A stretch of DNA of 5,358 nt, from positions 1 to 5,358 of the forward strand of contig WJXE01000136.1 of assembly GCA_009665115.1 (NCBI GenBank). The letters run 5' to 3'. The position numbers and the translations under genes were made by a program. Shown here piece after piece: positions 1 to 5,325 of the stretch (positions within the stretch are counted from its first letter, which is position 1; each line of letters starts with the position of its first letter). The DNA comes from Nitrosopumilales archaeon. GTDB taxonomy: Archaea > Thermoproteota > Nitrososphaeria > Nitrososphaerales > Nitrososphaeraceae. The notes below the pieces were generated by a model that made no database searches, was not told where the DNA came from, and saw nothing but the letters and a program-made list of their open reading frames with translations.

Positions 1-19
1 GTACCAATAAGAATAACAA

Positions 20-54
20 ATAAGGATTAATATCAACGTTTTTCATATCCTTAT
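20..54. repeat. 8-bp inverted repeat upstream of the zinc-finger microgene
   Basis: The arms ATAAGGAT (20-27) and ATCCTTAT (47-54) are perfectly complementary, with a 19-nt spacer. The repeat ends 12 bp before the ATG at 67, so it could be a protein-binding site in the promoter of the microgene. The right arm runs into the TATA-like string TTATAT (51-56). A chance occurrence in AT-rich DNA cannot be excluded. Confidence 0.35.
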
Positions 55-66
55 ATCGGTTTAGGC

Positions 67-180
67 ATGGCTAGGTTAATAAAAAAGGATGGTCGGGACT
101 ATTGCTTAGATTGCAATGAATACATAGAACATATTAGAGAGCATATGGAAACCCGTCATGCTGACCCAAATCAAACATAA
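67..180 (+). CDS. 37-residue single zinc-finger microprotein (putative)
   Basis: This short reading frame opens at ATG 67 and stops at TAA 178-180. It has C13-x2-C16 followed by H22, H26 and H31, giving C-x2-C-x9-H-x4-H (or C-x2-C-x5-H-x3-H). Tyr12 lies just before the first Cys. Most of the rest is charged (Lys, Arg, Asp, Glu). That layout resembles a compact C2H2-type finger, a type known as stand-alone small proteins in archaea. A role in nucleic-acid or protein binding is inference only. The frame is open upstream to a stop at 28-30 but has no other ATG, GTG or TTG before 67, so the ATG is the natural start. No Shine-Dalgarno site is evident; a TTAATA string at 27-32 could serve as TATA box with a leader of roughly ten bases. 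It lies alone, 136 bp before the next gene on the same strand. The dense, ordered Cys/His pattern argues against a random frame. Confidence 0.6.
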   Translation: MARLIKKDGRDYCLDCNEYIEHIREHMETRHADPNQT

Positions 181-255
181 CGCCTCCATAAAGTCATAGC
201 CATACCTTTTCTGGGGACGCAAATAATGTTTTAATATTTCTTAGTGCATAAACCA

Positions 256-267
256 TGTGTTTACACA
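256..267. repeat. Perfect 12-bp palindrome TGTGT-TT-ACACA, possible operator
   Basis: TGTGT (256-260) and ACACA (263-267) are exact inverted repeats around a 2-bp centre. The site ends about 18 bp upstream of the TATA-like box that probably serves the kinase gene at 317, where archaeal activators commonly bind. A regulatory role is inferred from position only. Confidence 0.35.
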
Positions 268-284
268 CGCCTTGACAGGACAAC

Positions 285-294
285 AATTTATTTA
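285..294 (+). promoter_or_regulatory. TATA-like promoter element of the 240-residue kinase gene
   Basis: AATTTATTTA (285-294) is a good match to thaumarchaeal TATA boxes. Its centre lies about 27 bp before the proposed start at 317, so the transcript would be leaderless or nearly so. This agrees with the lack of a Shine-Dalgarno site and supports a start near 310-317 rather than further inside the gene. Confidence 0.5.
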
Positions 295-316
295 CTTAAC
301 AATTAGAGTATGAAAG

Positions 317-1039
317 TTGTATTTCGTAAACTGGCAGAGAGATGTATCAGTTCAACAGTTGGACGGACGGATGGTAGTTATAAAGAAAAATAAATTAACA
401 AAAGATTTTCACGAATACCTTTTGGCTGCCACTTATAGCATAATGTCCGTTCTGATGGCACATCCTTCCGTTCCTCCACCTGCAGGAAAGCTGGCATTGG
501 GAAATGAAGGCAATGATATGAGGAATAATTTGAAAAGACTAGGAATTCCTACTCCCTTTCTCATTTCGATAACAGCCGATACCATCGTCGAAGAATATGT
601 AGGGGGGGGTAACCTGTATAAAGCGTTTGCAGACGAGGAGCACAAAAAAAATATAATATGCTCTTTGGCATTCCAAGCAGGCTCACTAACGGGAAAGTTA
701 CACAAAGCCGGCTACGTTTTTACAGATAATAAATCGCAGAACTATCTGGTAAATACTGATAACTCTATAGTGAGAACAGATCTAGGATTTATTCACAAAA
801 CGAATTCGGTATTCGCGCAGAGTATGGACATAGCGTCATTTCTGGCAAGTGTCATAGACTTTGAGCAATCCCAGTACGAGACAATAGAGAAAGGATTCCA
901 TGACGGCTACACATCAGTACTTGGACGCAATTTTCCGTATTTGTATATACTCTTACGCAATATACTTTCGCTAGGTTTTGCTTCAAACCAATCCGCGATG
1001 CTCCAAAATATGGCGAAAGGCCTCAATACGAAGAAGTAG
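317..1039 (+). CDS. Divergent Bud32/RIO-like small protein kinase
   Basis: The 240-residue product has the landmarks of a minimal protein-kinase fold. These are a β3 VVIKK segment (candidate ATP-anchoring Lys23 or Lys24), a candidate αC glutamate Glu64 before LGIPTP, and a hinge VEEYVGGG at 91-98. The catalytic loop LHKAGYVFTDNKSQN has Asp137 and Asn142, the DFG equivalent is Asp155-Leu-Gly157, and a possible αF aspartate is Asp171. Size and the order LH-x-AG...D-x4-N...DLG resemble Bud32, the kinase of the KEOPS tRNA-modification complex. However, the Bud32 HGDLTTSN signature is replaced by FTDNKSQN and no glycine-rich loop is obvious. I therefore read it as a paralogue, not as Bud32 itself; substrate unknown. 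There are no membrane segments. The start is TTG 317, just after an in-frame stop at 311-313. TTG 359 or ATG 371 (Met19) are alternatives but would remove the first β-strands. An ATG at 310 is in another frame and ends at 393. The gene converges with the next one, 35 bp apart. Confidence 0.72.
   Translation: MYFVNWQRDVSVQQLDGRMVVIKKNKLTKDFHEYLLAATYSIMSVLMAHPSVPPPAGKLALGNEGNDMRNNLKRLGIPTPFLISITADTIVEEYVGGGNLYKAFADEEHKKNIICSLAFQAGSLTGKLHKAGYVFTDNKSQNYLVNTDNSIVRTDLGFIHKTNSVFAQSMDIASFLASVIDFEQSQYETIEKGFHDGYTSVLGRNFPYLYILLRNILSLGFASNQSAMLQNMAKGLNTKK
602..609. repeat. Eight-G homopolymer inside the kinase hinge
   Basis: Eight consecutive G residues encode most of the VGGG segment after the hinge of the small kinase. 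All downstream kinase motifs are in the same frame as the upstream ones, so the tract as given keeps the gene intact. One base gained or lost here would cut the protein before its catalytic loop. Confidence 0.85.
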
Positions 1040-1074
1040 AAAAAAGAAGGAAAAGAACTGCAACAGAAAAAAAA
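1040..1074 (-). terminator. Poly-T terminator of the 131-residue protein gene
   Basis: Read on the minus strand, eight T residues (1074-1067) follow the stop codon directly, then further T-rich runs at 1054-1051 and 1045-1040. This is the typical archaeal oligo-T termination pattern without a hairpin. It fills the gap between the two convergent genes. Confidence 0.55.
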
Positions 1075-1470
1075 CTAAATTGGCGGCAATTCAGTTTTTC
1101 TATCAAAACCGCCGGACCCGAATTTGCAGTAGAAACATTGGTCAGATTGCATATACGGAATTTTTTGAATGACCACTGCGCCGATCTTGAGTGCGATTTT
1201 TGTCATTACTCTATACTTAAACGGCATCGCAGGAATAACTTCGTGAAAATATACATTGTAATGATCAGGACACAGCTTGAGGGTAACTTGCGCCTTCTGC
1301 CTGGTTTCTGGGCTCACCTCTCGATTGTTATTGCTTACAGTCTTGGTAATATTGATCTGCTCTCGAATATACTCGTGTTTGGGACATGGGCAATCCTTAC
1401 CACCAGGATGCTTATAAGCAGGAATATTTTTCCAGTCGAAATCAGGAAAATCCTTCTCGAAGTCCTCCAT
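1075..1470 (-). CDS. 131-residue Cys/His protein of unknown function
   Basis: I do not recognise the family. The product is soluble, with an acidic aromatic N-terminus (Asp/Glu/Phe/Trp, residues 2-13). It carries C27-x-C29-x2-H32, C67-P-D-H70 followed by H76, and C112-x2-C115 near the end. The C67-x2-H70 and C112-x2-C115 pairs could together bind one metal ion such as zinc, with the CxCxxH cluster as a second site; this is inference from spacing. A moderately hydrophobic stretch at 91-105 has flanking lysines and is too short for a clear membrane helix. The ATG at 1470 is supported by AGGAG eight bases upstream and a TATA-like box further up. A run of T residues follows the stop. An overlapping frame on the other strand (1138-1494) lacks such signals and is rejected. 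The gene is divergent from the coiled-coil gene at 1569 and may share its control. Confidence 0.72.
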   Translation of the reverse strand: MEDFEKDFPDFDWKNIPAYKHPGGKDCPCPKHEYIREQINITKTVSNNNREVSPETRQKAQVTLKLCPDHYNVYFHEVIPAMPFKYRVMTKIALKIGAVVIQKIPYMQSDQCFYCKFGSGGFDRKTELPPI

Positions 1471-1478
1471 CTAGTGAT

Positions 1479-1483
1479 CTCCT
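1479..1483 (-). promoter_or_regulatory. Shine-Dalgarno site AGGAG of the 131-residue protein gene
   Basis: On the minus strand AGGAG lies eight bases before the ATG at 1470. It is the only convincing ribosome binding site in the window, and it fixes both the start and the coding strand of this gene. Confidence 0.6.
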
Positions 1484-1506
1484 ACGAGTACTAGAATCTC
1501 ATGTCA

Positions 1507-1522
1507 TATAAACATGTATATA
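1507..1522. promoter_or_regulatory. Shared palindromic divergent promoter (two abutting TATA boxes)
   Basis: TATAAACATGTATATA is a dyad with central ACATGT (1512-1517) and TATA arms, with only the pair 1511/1518 unmatched. The left half gives TTTATA on the minus strand; transcription would start near 1483, about 13 nt before the ATG at 1470. The right half gives TATATA on the plus strand; transcription would start near 1545, about 25 nt before the ATG at 1569. The two genes probably compete for, or share, one TBP-binding region. Start sites are estimated from the usual 26-nt spacing. Confidence 0.5.
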
Positions 1523-1568
1523 GGATGCATCTTTGGGCAAGGCGTCAGGCTAAAAGCCATTATTCCAA

Positions 1569-2678
1569 ATGAGAAAAAATATATCCTCGGTAATACAAGA
1601 AACTACAATCGACGTGGGACTGGACCAATATAGTACCGACAATGGGGGCACACCGGCTACCGCAGCAACAGCAGCGGCTGCGGCTGCGGCTACGACGACT
1701 GCCACTAGAACTCCAAGAAAGAATCTTGAGCGCGATCATCATTCTGGAGCAGATTCGAATCTTACGACACTCATCGACTTCAAAAAGACTCTGTTAGAAG
1801 AACAGAAAAAGGGGGAGGAACGAATTCAGGAGCTGAACAATAGCATCGAATCCGCTAAAAAGCAGATAGACGATGAAAGAGTCCAGCTAGAGGAGTTCCG
1901 GGTTAAACTGAAGCAAACAAATGAACAAAAGGACACGGAATTAACTCGGTATACTGAAATGAAAACTACTCTCATTGCAACCAGAAATCGAATGAAGTCG
2001 ATGGACGACAAAAGTGGATCTGCAGCAGCAGTGAAATCACGCAGAGATAGATATGACATGTCAAAATTGGCGAAAAACCTGGAGCAGATCGAACGCGACA
2101 TCCAGACTAAGAAGTTGTCGAAAGATGAGGAACGCAAATTAGTTGCCAGATCAAAAGAAATCGCAACCAAGCTGCATTCTCTCAAAGCACTTCACAAAAA
2201 AGAAGATGATTATAGGAACATGTCATCACAATATGAAAGCTTAAGAACGAAAATGAATAAAATTTTCGACCAACGATCTGATTTTGGTAATAAAATTGGT
2301 AATCTAAAAGCTAACCTTGATACACTTTTGAATTTGCGTGAGAGTCTTTATCAGGATAGGAGGACAATAATTCGTGCAGTAAGGGAGGCCAAAGCAAAAC
2401 TGGAAATGGTAGAGACTCAGCTCAATGCAATTCAGTTCAGAAAATCGCGACAACAGGCTGCCGAAAATCGTCAGAGAAGACAACAATATCAACGACGTCA
2501 ACCGCGTGACAATGAGGAGAGACGCGAGAGCTTACAGGAAAGGTCAAGGAGAAATAGGGAAAACCAAGAAAGATGGGATATAATGAAGGAAGCTGCTCTA
2601 AAGAAGATGTCAAGTGGGGAAAAGTTAACCTTCGATGAGATGAGATTAATCTACGGTGAAGGTAGCTCATCGGACTAG
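1569..2678 (+). CDS. Archaeal coiled-coil protein, COG1340-like
   Basis: The 369-residue product is soluble and almost entirely helical. A variable N-terminus (1-29) is followed by an Ala/Thr-only stretch (30-46), then long charged heptad-type coiled coil from about 66 to 290. Within it, the segment at 183-191 (LSKDEERKL) resembles a short conserved motif of the archaeal COG1340 coiled-coil group. Residues 291-337 are extremely rich in Arg, Gln and Glu. The C-terminus, KKMSSGEKLTFDEMRLIYGEG (345-365), resembles the conserved ending K-x-G-x-K-L-x-F-x-E-hydrophobic that I recall for thaumarchaeal members. These proteins are often loosely annotated as phosphoserine phosphatase or chromosome-segregation-like; no catalytic motif is visible here. 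A structural or nucleic-acid-associated role is possible, given the basic Arg/Gln segment, but unproven. The ATG at 1569 has no Shine-Dalgarno site; a TATA box lies about 50 bp upstream in the shared divergent promoter. Family confidence is moderate and function is unknown. Confidence 0.75.
   Translation: MRKNISSVIQETTIDVGLDQYSTDNGGTPATAATAAAAAAATTTATRTPRKNLERDHHSGADSNLTTLIDFKKTLLEEQKKGEERIQELNNSIESAKKQIDDERVQLEEFRVKLKQTNEQKDTELTRYTEMKTTLIATRNRMKSMDDKSGSAAAVKSRRDRYDMSKLAKNLEQIERDIQTKKLSKDEERKLVARSKEIATKLHSLKALHKKEDDYRNMSSQYESLRTKMNKIFDQRSDFGNKIGNLKANLDTLLNLRESLYQDRRTIIRAVREAKAKLEMVETQLNAIQFRKSRQQAAENRQRRQQYQRRQPRDNEERRESLQERSRRNRENQERWDIMKEAALKKMSSGEKLTFDEMRLIYGEGSSSD
1656..1706 (+). repeat. 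Ala/Thr low-complexity codon tract
   Basis: Seventeen consecutive codons encode only Ala (11) and Thr (6). The DNA is GCN/ACN triplets, with GCGGCT repeated in the middle, and is much richer in GC than its surroundings. It probably arose by triplet slippage and encodes a flexible or helical spacer between the variable N-terminus and the coiled coil. Confidence 0.8.
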
Positions 2679-2802
2679 CCAGATCAGAGATAGATAGCAG
2701 CGTCTTAAAATCTAAAGGAACACTTCAGATGTGTCATGACTACTTTAGGGTGTTTTGACCTCGTTTGTGTTTAAGGGACACGATTTAATATCTTTCAGCT
2801 CA

Positions 2803-2819
2803 TTTTGTTATTATTTTTT
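2803..2819 (+). terminator. T-rich candidate terminator of the coiled-coil gene
   Basis: Two T runs (2803-2806 and 2814-2819) form the first strongly T-rich segment after the stop at 2678 on the plus strand. The second run overlaps the final Lys-Lys codons and stop of the convergent histidine kinase. If used, it leaves a 3' untranslated region of about 130 nt. I see no stable hairpin, which fits archaeal termination. Confidence 0.35.
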
Positions 2820-5072
2820 AGTTATCGCTGTCAGGCTGCCTTTGACGATTGGTAGAGTAAAGTAAAATGTAGCTCCTTTACCTTCAGCATCTGCATTATT
2901 TTCAGCCCATATTTTGCCATGATGAGCATTAACAATACCTTTGCAGATAAACAACCCCAATCCTGTTCCTTGAAATGATTTCGTTGCAAATTTTTCAAAT
3001 AATCTTGGAAATATGTCACAGTCTATTCCACTACCGTTATCCTTTACACACACAAGAGCAACCTCCAGGTTATCATCGTCATTTCCTTTTTTCTTTTCGG
3101 TACTGATAGATACAGTTCTACCGTGTCCCTTCGTGAATTTAACAGCGTTACTTAGTAGGTTAGTAACAACCTGAACAACTCTATGTCGGTCTGCCTCTAG
3201 AAAAATGATATCCTCCCTTTTTGGTTCGTACCAGACTTGTACACTCCTATCCTCAATTTGATTCTTAATATCTTGAATGGCACTCGAGATTAGCTCACCT
3301 AAATTTAGTACCTCTTTATTCAGCTTTAGAGACTGGCTCTCAATTTTTGTAGCATCTAAAAGATCCTCTGTAAGTCTCTTCAACCTTTTTGCATTTCTAT
3401 CAATAAGATCTATTGAATTGTCCAACTTGCCTTTATCGATGTTTCCTTTTGTTGAACGAAGGACCCCCACGATGCTTAGTATGGGTTGAACAGGAGTGCG
3501 TAACTCATGAGCGGCTACATTGATAAATTCTTGTTGCATTTTATCATGAATCTTTAGCCGCTCGTTTGCTGAAGCAAGTTGCTCATTTGCTTGCTTAACC
3601 TGCGCATATAGTTCAGTCTGAATCCAAAGATTCTCAAAGATAGAGACGTAAGACAAGACACCTGACCGACTATTTGAATATGTGGATAAACCTATTGCTT
3701 CATCGAAAGTTCCTTTCGAGTCATCCCTTAATTCCATTGCCAAATAAAACCTTCTGTCAACTAACAGGATTGTAGCTTTAGTCCCAGAAGTTTGTTCAAT
3801 ATACCTAATATTGATTTGCTCAGGATAATTTTGTCTCAGGTTTTCTACCGTCTGTTCACTTGATTCGTGCGCAGGCATTAGTATTCTAACTTTTACATTC
3901 CGGTCTTTCGCGGCTTCTATACATAATTCTATTACTCCCATTTTCTTTTGACGAGTAAAAGCACCAGTGGTGGCAAATACCAGAAGCAATTCCTCTGTAG
4001 CAGACCTTACTAGGTCTAGATACAGGACCCTTGCTCTGGAAGAACTTTGTATAACCTCAATGTCTGCCAAGTCAGCACCTTCATTAATGTCACTTAACCT
4101 ATCACTAGCATCAATTCCGTTGTTCCATAACTCTTCAAATATAGAATAAAAATGACTTACATACGGAGCTTCGTTACTAAGTAGAAGACTTTGAACCATC
4201 TTACCGCCTTCCATCTTTTCTATTGTGGCGGCAATTTCTTTATCTGAAACACCAAAGCTCATCGGTGGCAGATTTTTGATATGTCTTATCTCGATACCTG
4301 CGTCTAGAAATATTCTGGCTAATTTCGCATTATCTTTGTTAATATTACTTATGTATCTTATACCCTTGTGCCCTCCTTTCTTTTGCTTATCCAGCAGTTT
4401 CTTCTTTATCTCAAAAAAATGATTATAGCTATACTGCATCCCTCCAGGTGTAAGACAATTAGATAACTCATTTGAACTGGCCGTAAGACGACCAATTTCT
4501 CTGACGATCTCTTCTGGATTATCTAATATCTTGGTTTCATAGTGGGCTGTTCCTTCTTCTATCTCTCTAATCTTCTGTTCCGCTGGTGTTCCTTTATTCC
4601 AAAGGGTATTAAACAGATATTGATGCTGCTGTATATCTTCTTTGACATTGCTGTATACGGCATGTGAGGGCAATGCTGTTGTAGTTGCATGTGTTGCTTG
4701 TGCTGCTGATTCAATCTGCGACTCCATCATGGTTGAAGTAGCAATATACTCCGTGTCACTAACACCGAAGTTTCCTTTAACTCCGTCGAGGTGGCGAACC
4801 TCACCAATTTTCATTATTACCTCCTTGCAATGATGGAAGTTGTCTTTCGTGATTTCAGTAATGAACCTTAATTTTATACCTCTAGCTTTGGTATCAATCA
4901 ATGCTTTCTCTATCGTGTCAATCGGCAAAATTACCGACTTGACATCTCCATAATAATCCCACTTGCTCTTTGAATTACGAAAAATTCGTAAATATGCGTT
5001 AACTATATTTTCGGTATTACGCAGTACCTCAATCCTGGCATTATTACTAGCATCTGGCGTCGCAACTGTCAA
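2811..5072 (-). CDS. Cytoplasmic sensor histidine kinase with three N-terminal sensor modules
   Basis: This 753-residue hybrid-architecture kinase would autophosphorylate a histidine and pass the phosphate to a response regulator not encoded here. The core is complete. The HisKA box AAHELRTPVQPI has phosphoacceptor His522. HATPase_c has N box NLLSNAVKF (Asn638, Asn642), G1 box DNGSG (678-682), F box FEKF (692-695) and G2 box GTGLGLF (702-708). There are no membrane segments or signal peptide, so it acts in the cytosol. Residues 484-515 form a charged coiled-coil linker. The N-terminus holds three related modules (about 16-174, 186-332, 340-484). Modules 1 and 2 share FGVSD-x-E and LWN-x-G...A...I-x-EG; module 3 ends with the related IFENLW. 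The start is TTG 5072, two codons after an in-frame stop. No ATG follows until far into module 1, and similarity to related kinases, as I recall them, begins near residue 14. A TATA-like box lies about 40 bp upstream. The sensed signal is unknown. Confidence 0.93.
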   Translation of the reverse strand: MTVATPDASNNARIEVLRNTENIVNAYLRIFRNSKSKWDYYGDVKSVILPIDTIEKALIDTKARGIKLRFITEITKDNFHHCKEVIMKIGEVRHLDGVKGNFGVSDTEYIATSTMMESQIESAAQATHATTTALPSHAVYSNVKEDIQQHQYLFNTLWNKGTPAEQKIREIEEGTAHYETKILDNPEEIVREIGRLTASSNELSNCLTPGGMQYSYNHFFEIKKKLLDKQKKGGHKGIRYISNINKDNAKLARIFLDAGIEIRHIKNLPPMSFGVSDKEIAATIEKMEGGKMVQSLLLSNEAPYVSHFYSIFEELWNNGIDASDRLSDINEGADLADIEVIQSSSRARVLYLDLVRSATEELLLVFATTGAFTRQKKMGVIELCIEAAKDRNVKVRILMPAHESSEQTVENLRQNYPEQINIRYIEQTSGTKATILLVDRRFYLAMELRDDSKGTFDEAIGLSTYSNSRSGVLSYVSIFENLWIQTELYAQVKQANEQLASANERLKIHDKMQQEFINVAAHELRTPVQPILSIVGVLRSTKGNIDKGKLDNSIDLIDRNAKRLKRLTEDLLDATKIESQSLKLNKEVLNLGELISSAIQDIKNQIEDRSVQVWYEPKREDIIFLEADRHRVVQVVTNLLSNAVKFTKGHGRTVSISTEKKKGNDDDNLEVALVCVKDNGSGIDCDIFPRLFEKFATKSFQGTGLGLFICKGIVNAHHGKIWAENNADAEGKGATFYFTLPIVKGSLTAITKK

Positions 5073-5110
5073 ACGCTAAATCGATCCTGAGTGATTGTAC
5101 GATTCATGCA

Positions 5111-5116
5111 TTTAAA
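5111..5116 (-). promoter_or_regulatory. TATA-like box of the histidine kinase gene
   Basis: TTTAAA lies in a CTTTAAATG context on the minus strand, about 40 bp before the TTG start. Transcription would begin near 5087 with a leader of about 15 nt. An alternative box, TTTTAT near 5136-5142, would give a leader of about 40 nt. No strong Shine-Dalgarno site is seen between them and the start. Confidence 0.4.
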
Positions 5117-5159
5117 GAGAGTGGCTAGGATATTTCATAAAACGAACTAACTGTACTTT

Positions 5160-5194
5160 CTAAATTTTAATTTTGATCTATTTCCTAAATTTTA
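5160..5194. repeat. 10-bp direct repeat CTAAATTTTA, 25-bp period
   Basis: CTAAATTTTA occurs at 5160-5169 and again at 5185-5194, each preceded by a pyrimidine-rich TTTC. The copies sit between the kinase promoter (minus strand) and the TATA-like box of the candidate RNA (plus strand). Tandem copies in a divergent promoter region suggest regulator-binding sites. AT-richness lowers the significance. Confidence 0.4.
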
Positions 5195-5199
5195 GAGAC

Positions 5200-5205
5200 T
5201 TATAT
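5200..5205 (+). promoter_or_regulatory. TATA-like box before the candidate small RNA
   Basis: TTATAT lies about 27 bp upstream of the point where hairpin-forming sequence begins (5229-5233). Spacing fits archaeal promoters, but no protein-coding start follows on this strand within the window. Confidence 0.3.
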
Positions 5206-5228
5206 CCAGGGGCAAGATGCTGTTTAGA

Positions 5229-5325
5229 TACTGCTGAACGGCAAAGTTAAGTGCGCCGAACAGCTAGCCTATCCGTCGGTCACAAAGAGAATCCCGACAT
5301 TACAATATGCATTTTTTCTTTCTTT
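5229..5325 (+). ncRNA. Candidate small structured RNA (two hairpins plus poly-T end)
   Basis: The first hairpin pairs GCTGAACGGC (5233-5242) with GCCGAACAGC (5255-5264): eight of ten positions pair, around a symmetrical A-A/A-A internal loop, with a 12-nt apical loop. The second pairs GTCGG (5275-5279) with CCGAC (5294-5298) across 14 nt. A T-rich run (5312-5325) follows as a possible archaeal terminator, and a TATA-like box stands at the right distance upstream. The hairpin stems are GC-richer than the surrounding DNA. No reading frame of note exists here on either strand. I see no tRNA, 5S or clear C/D box features; an ACA occurs four nucleotides after the second stem, but I do not claim an H/ACA guide. 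It could also be the leader of a gene beyond the window. Confidence 0.3.

Noticed and set aside
310..393. ATG-started 27-codon frame overlapping the start of the small kinase
   Set aside because: It ends after 27 codons with no motif, and the kinase landmarks are in the other frame. It is kept in mind only as a sign that the kinase N-terminus is uncertain.
433..705. 90-codon minus-strand frame inside the kinase gene
   Set aside because: It is antisense to conserved kinase motifs, has a low-complexity Ser/Pro composition and lacks start signals.
978..1172. 64-codon plus-strand frame spanning the kinase end and the next gene
   Set aside because: It overlaps two better supported genes, is Lys/Arg-rich because of A-rich DNA, and has no start signal.
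1138..1494. 118-codon plus-strand reading frame overlapping the 131-residue gene
   Set aside because: It is the antisense shadow of the 1075-1470 gene: no promoter or ribosome site at a useful distance, while the minus-strand frame has AGGAG, a TATA box, ordered Cys/His motifs and a poly-T end.
1826..2185. 119-codon minus-strand frame inside the coiled-coil gene
   Set aside because: Its Ser/Phe/Leu-rich composition is what the antisense of Glu/Lys/Arg-rich coiled-coil codons produces; no independent evidence.
2437..2670. 77-codon minus-strand frame at the end of the coiled-coil gene
   Set aside because: It is antisense to the Arg/Gln-rich segment and conserved C-terminus; no ribosome site or family resemblance.
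2679..2810. Possible hairpin GTGT-ttaaggg-ACAC at 2767-2781 and short frames in the convergent gap
   Set aside because: The stem is only four base pairs, and the longest frame noted there is nine codons. The gap is best seen as 3' untranslated sequence.
5207..5300. tRNA-like reading of the hairpin region
   Set aside because: No acceptor stem, anticodon arm or TTCRANNC T-loop can be assembled; the stems fit two separate hairpins better.
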